Shown here piece by piece: positions 34,648-41,815 of a DNA stretch of 51,835 nt. Numbering within the stretch: position 1 is the first letter of the stretch; every line of letters begins with the position of its first letter. Position numbers and translations under genes: made by a program. Under the pieces are notes generated by a model. It saw only the letters and a program-made list of their open reading frames with translations. It did not search any database and had not been told where the DNA came from. Source of the stretch: JBDNJM01 sp041687755 (GTDB taxonomy: Bacteria > Planctomycetota > UBA1135 > GCA-002686595); the NCBI GenBank assembly GCA_041687755.1, contig JBDNJM010000011.1, positions 1 to 51,835 on the forward strand, in the 5' to 3' direction.

Positions 34648-34691
34648 AAACGACAGCGGCGTCGCCCGATTGGGCGGCGCCGCTGTCGTTT
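34648..34691. terminator. Strong bidirectional hairpin between convergent genes
   Basis: aaacgacagcggcg pairs perfectly (14 bp) with cgccgctgtcgttt, enclosing an inner cgccc/gggcg stem. It lies between the Tex-like gene and the minus-strand coiled-coil gene, and has AAA/TTT at its base, so it can serve both strands. Confidence 0.75.
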
Positions 34692-34724
34692 GGGCGGAGC
34701 CTTCCGCTCTCGCTTGGGTCGGGC

Positions 34725-36242
34725 CTAGCGCTGCTGCGGGCCGCCCGAGGGGTCTGCGGGCGAACTGAAGTCGCCGTACGGGTCGATGGCCTCGAGCCGC
34801 CGTTCCTCTCGGGCCGGCGGGGTCCGGGGCAGGGGCGCGCCCGGCTCCTCGGCGCCGCTCTCGACCAGGCGAAGCTCGGGGCGAACGGCGGTCTCGTCGA
34901 GGCGCGGAGTGTGTGCTGCCTGGGGCGCTTGAGTCTGCTGGGGTGCCGCGGGCTGGTGCCCCATGGCTCGCGGCGCGCTGGCTTGCGGGGCCGCCGGCGG
35001 CGGGCCATCGAGCGGCTGCGGCGTCACCTGGGCCAGGTACGCGGCGGTGTCCGGTGCGAGAGCCCGGCCACCGTGAACTGCCTGCTGCTGCCAGTGGGCC
35101 CCCGGCTCCTGATGGGCAGCCTGGGGCTGACCGCTCAGCATCGGCGGCACCTGGTTGGGAGTGGCGGCGTCCGTCGGCGACTGGGGCAGGGCCCCGAGCG
35201 CTTCCATGCGCGTCCTCGGCTGGGGGGGCTGCGGGGCGGGAGTCGGCGCCTGCGGAACACCCGGTGCGGCGGGCTGCGCGGGCGGTTGCTGGGCGAACTG
35301 CTGCTGTAGGTGCGCCTGCGTTCTCGGCCGCGGCCCCGCAGTCGGGGCGGGCGGTGAGGGAACCGGTCGGCCTTCGTCGTCGAGCGCGTCGAACACGCCG
35401 AGGGAGTCGAACTCTGGAAGCGTGGGGGCCGGCGTGGCCGTCTTGGACTCGGCCTCGCGGCGCGCCCGATCGGCGACTTCGCGGGCGGAGTGTGAGCGCT
35501 CCTGCTCGGCGCTGCGCTCGGCTTCGTCATTGCGGAACTTCCCGATCAGCGTCTCGGCGAGGCTGCTGGTGACCTCGACGAGTTCCTCACTGAGGCCTTG
35601 CTCGAACTGCTCGAGCCGTGCATCGATCTTGGATTCGATCCGGCCCGAAAACGAGTCGAGCTTGAGGGCGAAGCGGGCGAGCGCCTGCTCGCGTTCCTGT
35701 TCATCGGCGGCGCGATCGGCGCCGCCCATCGTGGACTCGACGTTGTAGATCCTGCCCTCGATGCCGAGCAGCTGCTCGCGCAGAGACTTGAACGAAGTCT
35801 GAACGGCGCGCTCGATCGAGCCCTGGACGTTGACCATGCTGACGTGCAGCTTCTGCTGCTGGACGTCGAGCTCCTCGAGCGTGTTGCTCGGATCCGGCAG
35901 GTGGACGATCTCGCCGAGCAGGTTGCGGCCGGTGTTGAGCAGCGAACTCGCGATGCTGCCCAGGCCGATCATCATCAAGCCGCCGATGGTGAGGGCGCTC
36001 GGGGTCCAGCCAATCTCGCTCGCGCGCTGGGTGAGGCCGCCGACAACGCTGCTCTGGCCGAAGGCCCCCGTAAGGTAGAAGCTCTGCAGGAGCCCGAGGC
36101 CCGAGAGGAGCGAACCCGAGCCGAACAGCACGAGCACCGCGCCCTTGCCGGGCAGCTTGGAAACCGGGGAGCGGGTGTCGAGCGAAGGATCGCCGTTCTG
36201 GTCCGGTTCGTTGTCGTAGCTTTCGAAGTCTTCGTGACTCAT
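34725..36242 (-). CDS. Membrane-anchored coiled-coil, Pro/Gln-rich protein of unknown function
   Basis: A 505-aa protein with no recognised family. After an acidic N-terminus (about 1-30), two hydrophobic segments (about 33-62 and 82-102) suggest a membrane hairpin. Residues about 110-255 are charged and helical (QQQKLHVSMVNVQGSIERAV, LDSFSGRIESKIDARLEQ) and likely a coiled coil. The C-terminal half (about 265-505) is rich in Pro, Gln and Ala and probably disordered. The layout resembles anchored scaffolding or envelope/division-associated proteins, but no function is assigned. The ATG at 36242 is supported by the open frame; no Shine-Dalgarno sequence. It is divergent from PTS enzyme I across 396 bp. 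Confidence 0.75.
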   Translation of the reverse strand: MSHEDFESYDNEPDQNGDPSLDTRSPVSKLPGKGAVLVLFGSGSLLSGLGLLQSFYLTGAFGQSSVVGGLTQRASEIGWTPSALTIGGLMMIGLGSIASSLLNTGRNLLGEIVHLPDPSNTLEELDVQQQKLHVSMVNVQGSIERAVQTSFKSLREQLLGIEGRIYNVESTMGGADRAADEQEREQALARFALKLDSFSGRIESKIDARLEQFEQGLSEELVEVTSSLAETLIGKFRNDEAERSAEQERSHSAREVADRARREAESKTATPAPTLPEFDSLGVFDALDDEGRPVPSPPAPTAGPRPRTQAHLQQQFAQQPPAQPAAPGVPQAPTPAPQPPQPRTRMEALGALPQSPTDAATPNQVPPMLSGQPQAAHQEPGAHWQQQAVHGGRALAPDTAAYLAQVTPQPLDGPPPAAPQASAPRAMGHQPAAPQQTQAPQAAHTPRLDETAVRPELRLVESGAEEPGAPLPRTPPAREERRLEAIDPYGDFSSPADPSGGPQQR

Positions 36243-36638
36243 GGGACCGCTGCTGGCGTGTGGCTCAGGGCTCGGGGGGGGCAGTCAAGAGAGGGGCGGG
36301 GGCCATCCAGGCACGCGCGCTGCGCCATCGGCCTGTCCTGGCCCGACCGGCATCCACCTCCGTTCAGCTCCCATCGGGGCGGGGGGGGCCTGGAGTGGAG
36401 TCGGTCGGGGAGAAATCGGACTTCCCCCGCCTGGCTTCCAGGAGCGCCTGGGGCGAGCGGGGGCATGCAGTCGCGCACGAGCTCCGCGGACGCCGGTCCG
36501 CCGGAACTCTCCGCGATCCCGTCGAGATCGCCAGACGGCTCTAGGACTCGGGGGGGTGAACTTCGGCCGCGGCCCACTACGCTCTACGGGCCCCATGCGC
36601 CCCCGAGGTGTCCCACGGCACCGCCCCGAGCCCGTTCC
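36243..36638. other. Divergent intergenic region
   Basis: 396 bp without a convincing gene. It includes three runs of eight G (near 36274, 36381 and 36550). The enzyme I frame is open through it, but composition and the conserved start argue for translation from 36639. Confidence 0.45.
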
Positions 36639-38417
36639 ATGCCCCAGACCCGCTTCGTCAAAGGAATCGCAGTATCGACCGGCCTAGCCCACGGTCCTGT
36701 GCACGTTGTGCGGGCCCAGGCCCGCGAGGTGCCCGCCTGGACCGTCGCCCCGTCCGAGGTCCCAAACGAGATCGGCCGGCTCGCGGCGGCGCTGAATGCG
36801 GCCGCCGACGACCTCGCCGAGAGCCAGAAGCGCGTGGCCGCCCAGGCCGGCGAAAAGGACGCCGAGATCTTCAGTGTTCACCGCATGATCCTGACCGACC
36901 CCAGCGCGCTGGGGGAGGTCGAGAAGACGATCGCCGAGGAGCGCATCAACGCGGAGTCCGCGGTGCAGCGCTTGATCGCGCGCTTCAAGCGCACTCTGGG
37001 AGCGCTCGAGGGCGAGAACGTGCGCGGCTTCGCGGCCGACGTGTCCGACCCCTGGCAGAGGGTCATGGACAAGCTGATGGTGCGCGACCGCGAGGAGGTG
37101 GGCTCCGGCACGGAGCAGGTCGTCCTGGCCGCCAGCGAGCTGACGCCCCAGGTCGTGACCTGGCTGCCGCGGGAGCGCGTGCTCGCGATCGTTTGCGAGA
37201 AGGGCGGGCGGTTCTCGCACGGCGCCGTGCTCGCGCGGTCCCTGGGCGTGCCCTGCGTCGTTGGGCTTCCCAACCTGCTGTCGCGGCTGGAGCAGAACAT
37301 GCCGGTCGCGGTTGATGGGGACTTCGGCGGCGTCCAGCTGCGCCCCAGTGTGGAAGATCTGGCCGAGTTCCAGCAGCGCCTTGAGCAGCGCGAAGCGCGT
37401 CGGCGGCAGGTGCTCGCCGGTGCGGGCCGAGCGCCGACCACGGCCTGCGGGCACGCCTACAGCGCCCTCGTCAACATCGAGAGCGTCCGGGACCTGGACA
37501 CCTTCGACGTGAACCACACGGACGGCGTGGGTCTCCTGCGCACCGAGTTCCTCTACATGGAGCGCACGGAGTTCCCCTCGGAGGAGGAGCAGTATCGGCT
37601 GTATCGCCGGGTCGTCGAGCACATGGACGGCCGGCCCATGACCCTGCGCACCCTCGACATCGGGGCGGACAAGCAGCTGCCCTACTTCCAGACCCCGGAC
37701 GAACGCAACCCGGCCCTCGGCTGGCGCGGGATCCGGATCTCCCTGCAGTGGCCGGATCTGCTGCAGGTGCAGCTGCGCGCGGCCTTGCGCGCGAGCGCCC
37801 ACGGCCCGGTCCGGCTGCTGCTGCCGATGGTCGGCTCGCTCGAGCAAATCGACGAGGCCCACGCCATCTACAACGACGTGCGCGCGAGCCTGACCGAGCA
37901 GGGCTACGAGCTCGCCAGCGATCTGCCCGTCGGCGTGATGATCGAGGTGCCCTCGCTGCTGTTCAGCCTGCACCAGGTGATCGAGCACGTCGACTTCGTC
38001 AGCGTCGGCACGAACGATCTCGTGCAGTACCTGCTGGCGGTCGATCGGGACAACTCGTTCGTCGCGCCGCTGTACCAGCCGCACCACCCGTCCGTCATTG
38101 CCGCACTGGCGCGGGTGGCGGAGATCGCGGCCGAGGCCGGCAAGTCCTGTTCGGTGTGCGGCGACATCGCGGCGGACCCGGCGATGGCGGTTCTGCTGAT
38201 CGGACTGGGCTTCGACAGCCTCAGCACGGCGCCGCAGTTCACCGCCGAGATCAAGCACGCCCTGCGAGCGGTGACCTTCGAGCGCGCCCAGGAAGTGGCC
38301 CGGCTGGCCCTGGCCGAGCATCGCGCGGACGGCGTTCGGGACCTCTTGCGCAGCGTGCGGGACGCGGTCTACAAAGGGCCGGTGCGGGCTGGCGCGTCGG
38401 CCGCGGATGACGCCTGA
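36639..38417 (+). CDS. ptsI: Phosphoenolpyruvate-protein phosphotransferase (PTS enzyme I)
   Basis: A 592-aa enzyme I that takes phosphate from phosphoenolpyruvate and passes it to HPr. The N-terminus MPQTRFVKGIAVSTGLAHGPV is typical. The swivelling-domain loop GGRFSHGAVLARSLGVPCVVG holds the phospho-accepting His at about 193; most enzymes read GGxTSHTAI, so flanking residues differ. The PEP-binding barrel shows DGVGLLRTEFLYM, LRTLDIGADKQLPYF, NPALGWRGIRI, GVMIEVPSLL, VGTNDLVQY and SVCGDIAADP (catalytic Cys about 507). The length is normal. No HPr or enzyme II genes lie nearby, so it may be part of a regulatory PTS or work with distant partners. Confidence 0.93.
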   Translation: MPQTRFVKGIAVSTGLAHGPVHVVRAQAREVPAWTVAPSEVPNEIGRLAAALNAAADDLAESQKRVAAQAGEKDAEIFSVHRMILTDPSALGEVEKTIAEERINAESAVQRLIARFKRTLGALEGENVRGFAADVSDPWQRVMDKLMVRDREEVGSGTEQVVLAASELTPQVVTWLPRERVLAIVCEKGGRFSHGAVLARSLGVPCVVGLPNLLSRLEQNMPVAVDGDFGGVQLRPSVEDLAEFQQRLEQREARRRQVLAGAGRAPTTACGHAYSALVNIESVRDLDTFDVNHTDGVGLLRTEFLYMERTEFPSEEEQYRLYRRVVEHMDGRPMTLRTLDIGADKQLPYFQTPDERNPALGWRGIRISLQWPDLLQVQLRAALRASAHGPVRLLLPMVGSLEQIDEAHAIYNDVRASLTEQGYELASDLPVGVMIEVPSLLFSLHQVIEHVDFVSVGTNDLVQYLLAVDRDNSFVAPLYQPHHPSVIAALARVAEIAAEAGKSCSVCGDIAADPAMAVLLIGLGFDSLSTAPQFTAEIKHALRAVTFERAQEVARLALAEHRADGVRDLLRSVRDAVYKGPVRAGASAADDA

Positions 38418-38836
38418 ACGAGGCCGTCCGGCCACTTCCAGCCCCTCGAGTTCGACTTGAGAGGGGGCCGGGTTCGCCCCAGCTAGGCGGGGCTCCAAAC
38501 GCTTACAGACCCCATACTTCGGCCCGTTAATGGGAGCGGGGGACCAGTGCTGGGCCGTAGGTCTACGGGTAGCCCCGCGCGTCTTGTTTGGGCTATTCGG
38601 TCTGGGTACGAACGGTGCCGATGAATTGAACAGCTGGCCTTCGGCCCGGCAGTGTCGCTCGATGCGACGGCGCTGCAGGGACGGTTCCAGCGGCCGTTGA
38701 GCACCGGGTCCCGCGCCCGGTCAGGCGCCCGTCCCCGGCGTCGGATCGTGCGGGCTCTTCCGCCTTCGGTCTCGGCTTGCCCACCCCCCCCCACATCCGG
38801 GGCGGCCGATCCGTTCGACGTGAAGCGACCCCCGCC
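38418..38836. other. Intergenic region
   Basis: 419 bp with no convincing gene. It contains short stems (for example around cagcccctcgagttcgacttgagaggggg near 38440-38467) that may end the ptsI transcript and a run of nine C (about 38784-38792). No RNA gene recognised. Confidence 0.45.
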
Positions 38837-39664
38837 ATGCCCAGTCAAGAAACCAACCCTCAACGCCGATCGGCTGAAGACCAGCCGCCCGCCCACGCTC
38901 CGCACCTCGCGAAAAATGAGGACGGAGCCGAGGTGAGCGTACAGGAATCGCTCTCGAAGCCGTCGGAGGTCGAAGCCTATTCGACCCAGACCAAGCGCGG
39001 GCGCTGGTCCGAGCCCGAGCTCGGGCACCTGCGCGAGATGTACGGCCTGCGCAGCGAGGCCCAAATTGGCCGCTCGCTCGGCCGGCCCGTTCAGGCCGTC
39101 CGGGAGATGGCCAAGCGCCTGTTCCCCGGCGGTGAGCGCGGTGGTCCGTGGTCGCTCGAGGAGGTGGAGCGCCTCAAGCTGTATCTGGGCGTGAGCCCGG
39201 AGAACTTGATCGCCCGGATCTTCGGCCGACCGACCGAAGCGGTCCAGCGCCAGATCGAGGTGCTGGACGGCCAGCTCGCGGAGCGCGACCTCGTCACCGA
39301 GGAGATCCGGCGGCTCAAGAAGCTCTACGGAACGCGCAAGGACGAGGATCTCGCGCGGATCTTCGCGTGCACCGTCGGCGTGATCCAGACCACGGCGGAG
39401 AAGTACCGGCTGGCCAAGGACAAGGCCTTTGTGCGCAAGCTCAAGGGCCACCCGGCGACACGCATGCCGCGTTGGTCGGCGTCGGAGCTGGAGCTGCTCG
39501 AGCAGCTCTACTCAGTCACCGCGAACCTGGAGATCGCCCGCCGGCTCGAGCGCTCGGTGAAGTCGGTCGTCTCCAAGGCGCACCACCTCGGCCTGCGCAA
39601 GAACGCTGAGCGCCTGCGCGAGATGGGCCGGCAGAACGTCAGCCGGCGGTACGGCGCGAGCTGA
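38837..39664 (+). CDS. DNA-binding protein with four Myb/SANT-like helical repeats
   Basis: A 275-aa basic protein. After a polar leader (about 1-50), four units of about 45 residues share the pattern W/V-S-x-x-E-hydrophobic...Y-G/S...hydrophobic-A-R/x...S-V/x-V. They are RGRWSEPELGHLREMYGLRS (about 53), GGPWSLEEVERLKLYLGVS (about 103), DLVTEEIRRLKKLYGTRK (about 151) and MPRWSASELELLEQLYSV (about 210). Each is followed by a second and third helix (IARIFGRPTEAVQRQIEVL, IARRLERSVKSVVSKAHHLG). The fold resembles tandem SANT/Myb or homeodomain-like HTH. No effector domain. The ATG at 38837 is preferred; the frame extends upstream to 38777. A strong hairpin follows. Confidence 0.75.
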   Translation: MPSQETNPQRRSAEDQPPAHAPHLAKNEDGAEVSVQESLSKPSEVEAYSTQTKRGRWSEPELGHLREMYGLRSEAQIGRSLGRPVQAVREMAKRLFPGGERGGPWSLEEVERLKLYLGVSPENLIARIFGRPTEAVQRQIEVLDGQLAERDLVTEEIRRLKKLYGTRKDEDLARIFACTVGVIQTTAEKYRLAKDKAFVRKLKGHPATRMPRWSASELELLEQLYSVTANLEIARRLERSVKSVVSKAHHLGLRKNAERLREMGRQNVSRRYGAS

Positions 39665-39705
39665 CGCGAAGCCAGCACGCGCGAGCAGCGCACTGAACGC
39701 ACGCG

Positions 39706-39754
39706 GCGAGCCCCGCGACAGCACGTCGAGTTGACGGTCTGTCGCGGGGCTCGC
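39706..39754. terminator. Perfect 16-bp bidirectional hairpin
   Basis: gcgagccccgcgacag pairs perfectly with ctgtcgcggggctcgc around a 17-nt loop, between the convergent Myb-like and SnoaL-like genes. No T-tract. Confidence 0.75.
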
Positions 39755-39787
39755 TGGTTGCGGGGGGCGCCAAGGCGCCGGGAGCGC

Positions 39788-40156
39788 TCAAGCGCCGTGG
39801 TAGAAGCGCTCGTCGACGATGCGATCGTTACGCCAAACCTGGCGGCTGACCTGGGTCAACTCGAGCTGCGTCCCATCGGTCAGGGTGTAGGCGCTCTCCG
39901 TCTCGACGAACGTCGTGTCGCCCACGGCGGCGATGCGCAGGACCTCGAACTTGCGCCACTCGGCGACGCTGGCGATGAACTCGCGCTCGCGCGCGATGTT
40001 CGCCGCTCGCCCGACGATGGGCGGCTCGGTGTTCTCGGACATTGCGGACTGTTCGTCGTAGAACTCCTCGAGGGCCTCGACGAGGCGGCCTTCCGCGACG
40101 TAGTTCTGGAGTTCGGTGGCGCGAGCGAGGAGGCGGGTGTTGTCTTGGGTGTTCAT
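39788..40156 (-). CDS. SnoaL-like (NTF2-fold) protein
   Basis: A 122-aa small protein with the SnoaL/NTF2-like cone fold pattern: N-terminal helix VAEGRLVEALEEFYDEQSAMSEN, then strands with EFIASVAEWRKFEVLRIAAVGDTTFVETESAYTLTDGTQLELTQVSRQVW. Such proteins bind small hydrophobic ligands or act as isomerases; no catalytic residues can be assigned. It is the distal gene of a likely operon MarR-DoxX-SnoaL on the minus strand, 53 bp after the DoxX gene, and probably under MarR control. Confidence 0.8.
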   Translation of the reverse strand: MNTQDNTRLLARATELQNYVAEGRLVEALEEFYDEQSAMSENTEPPIVGRAANIAREREFIASVAEWRKFEVLRIAAVGDTTFVETESAYTLTDGTQLELTQVSRQVWRNDRIVDERFYHGA

Positions 40157-40209
40157 GGAATCTTTGGGTGAGTGGTCGGTTGTTCGGTGGAGGAGTCGAT
40201 CGGGTGCGG

Positions 40210-40668
40210 TCAGGCGTGCGAGGGACGGCGGCTGTCCGAAGCGGAGTTCGCCGCGGATCCGAGGCGCAGACGGAAGGATCCCGGGCCCATCAAGACGAGC
40301 GCGGCGGAGGCCAGCGCGAGCGTCAGCGGGTACTCCATGCCGCCGGCCTGCACGTCGAAGCTCTGACGGAGGCTGAACGCGGCAACCAGCATGGTGATCG
40401 TGAGCGGGACGCCCAGGACGCGCAGGCCGACGCCGGTCAGGAAGGCCAGGCCGCCGAAGAACTCGGCGCCGCCGGCGAGGGTCGCGCTCAGGCTCGGAAA
40501 CGGCAGGCCGATGCTCTCCATGAACTGCGCGGTGCCGGCGATGCCGTAGCCGCCGAACAGGCCAAAAAGTTTCTGGGCGCCGTGGAACAGGAACACCGTG
40601 GCGAGTGAGAGGCGCAGGAGGAGGCGGCCGGCGTCGGGGTGGTGGAGGAGGGTGTTGAGGTGCTTCAT
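40210..40668 (-). CDS. DoxX family membrane protein
   Basis: A 152-aa membrane protein with four hydrophobic helices. It has the family pattern RLLLRLSLATVFLFHGAQKLFGLFGGYG at the N-terminus, GGAEFFGGLAFLTGVGLRVLG in the middle, and YPLTLALASAALVLMGPGSF near the end. DoxX proteins are linked to thiol/redox homeostasis and oxidative-stress responses in other bacteria. It sits between a MarR regulator and a SnoaL-like protein on the same strand. There is an AT-richer 77-bp gap to the MarR gene that may hold its own promoter. Confidence 0.9.
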   Translation of the reverse strand: MKHLNTLLHHPDAGRLLLRLSLATVFLFHGAQKLFGLFGGYGIAGTAQFMESIGLPFPSLSATLAGGAEFFGGLAFLTGVGLRVLGVPLTITMLVAAFSLRQSFDVQAGGMEYPLTLALASAALVLMGPGSFRLRLGSAANSASDSRRPSHA

Positions 40669-40745
40669 GATTGCTTGCGTGGTGACGTTAGTCGTGATGA
40701 CGTGTAATGGATGTGGAGGCTGCTCGATTCGACCGGGCAGGTGGT

Positions 40746-41192
40746 TCAGCGGGGGGCGGCGGCGCCGCGCGCCTTGGCGAGCAGGGTGCCGAGCTTCTTC
40801 AGGTCAGCCGCAGAGAGCCCGCCGAGCTGCCTGCGGTGCAGGGCGTCCACGTCGTCGTACAGCGACTCGCAGAGCCTGCGGCCGGTGTTGCTGATCCGCA
40901 CGAGGACCACGCGGCGGTCCGTGCTCGAGCGCTCGCGCTGGACGAGTTTGGCCGTCTCCATGCGATCGACGAGGCGCGTGACATCGGGATGTCGATGGAG
41001 CAGGCCCGCGGCGATTTCCTGGCAGCGCAGCCCTTCGGTGGGGCCGTTCACGAGGAGCCGCAGCGTGTTGAACTGCACGAGGCTGATGCCGACCCCGCCG
41101 AACAGCTCGGCGAACTCTGCGCTGAGTTGTTCGCTCAGGCCGACCAGGGCCAGGTAGGCGTGGCGTTCCGGGCTGTCGGGGAGTTGAGGCAT
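40746..41192 (-). CDS. MarR family transcriptional regulator
   Basis: A 148-aa winged-helix repressor. N-terminal dimerisation helices are followed by ISLVQFNTLRLLVNGPTEGLRCQEIAAGLLHRHPDVTRLVDRMETAKLVQRERSSTDRRVVLVRIS (about 36-100), which contains the recognition helix (HPDVTRLVDRME) and the wing with the conserved DRR motif. It likely senses a phenolic, oxidant or similar ligand and controls the DoxX and SnoaL-like genes downstream. The upstream region (41220-41300) is AT-richer than its surroundings and probably carries the promoter and operator. Confidence 0.92.
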   Translation of the reverse strand: MPQLPDSPERHAYLALVGLSEQLSAEFAELFGGVGISLVQFNTLRLLVNGPTEGLRCQEIAAGLLHRHPDVTRLVDRMETAKLVQRERSSTDRRVVLVRISNTGRRLCESLYDDVDALHRRQLGGLSAADLKKLGTLLAKARGAAAPR

Positions 41193-41381
41193 GGTGAGGG
41201 GGGCGCTTGCTGCGTCGAGGTAATCTACGGTATGCGGATAGTTGTTGCGACGAGTAATTGGCCCGAGTCGCTACGTGAACGTCATAAGTCCTTTTTGAGG
41301 AATGGCTAGCGGAGTGGGAGTGACCGAGCGGGAGCTCGTGGAGCCCGCCCGATCCGGTCCTGATCTCGGCCGTCGGCCGGC

Positions 41382-41643
41382 TCAGCGCGCTTGTTCCAGC
41401 ACGAGGCGCAGCACGTGCTCGAGGGCTTCCCGTGTGCCCCCGCGAGGGGTCCGCGGGGGCGAAGCTGCGCGGCGCGTCGGGCGGTAGGCCGAGGCCCTCG
41501 AGGCCGCGGTCGTCGGGAGTGGTGCAGGTTTCGTTCGGACCACCGCCGTTGCGGGTCAGGTCGATCGCGGTGCCCGGCGCATCCTTGAGGTCGCGCACGA
41601 TCGGGTCGAGCGTTCGCTCGGCTCGGCGACAGCGGGTCGACAC
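41382..41643 (-). pseudogene. Possible small frameshifted gene or gene remnant
   Basis: On the minus strand a stretch from GTG 41643 has strongly GC-biased third codon positions and protein-like sequence (LDPIVRDLKDAPGTAIDLTR, TTPDDRGLEGLGLPPDAP). At a run of five C (plus 41437-41441) the frame changes; removing one base joins it to EALEHVLRLVLEQAR and a TGA at 41382. The full product would be about 86 aa, not assignable to a family. It could be a real small gene with a sequencing error, or a decayed 3' end. Confidence 0.3.
41436..41460. repeat. Short perfect GC hairpin
   Basis: gcccccgcg pairs with cgcgggggc around aggggtc, overlapping the apparent frameshift site in the coding remnant. Hairpins with C/G homopolymers are error-prone in sequencing. 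Confidence 0.5.
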
Positions 41644-41815
41644 CCCAGCCGGGTAGCTCGCGAGTTCTCTCGCGAAGGGCGCGCGGCCTCGGCGCGCCAG
41701 CGTTTCGCAGCGAAGGATCTGCCCCTGGTTCCGCTTCCGTGCGAGGGCGGGCTTTCCGCGCTTCCGTGTTCGCCCCGTCGGTGGTCCGCGCCGGCCCGAC
41801 GGCTAAGCTCTCCCC

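Larger units (their letters stand above)
41193..41815. other. Region between MarR and MRJP genes
   Basis: The part next to MarR (41220-41300) is relatively AT-rich and promoter-like. The rest contains a minus-strand coding remnant (41382-41643) and the hairpin 41436-41460. Just before the MRJP start, TAAGCT (41804-41809) ends 6 nt from the ATG, a leaderless-type -10 candidate. Confidence 0.45.

Noticed and set aside
35598..36638. Upstream extension of the enzyme I frame
   Set aside because: The extension runs antisense to the coiled-coil gene and the conserved enzyme I N-terminus starts at 36639.
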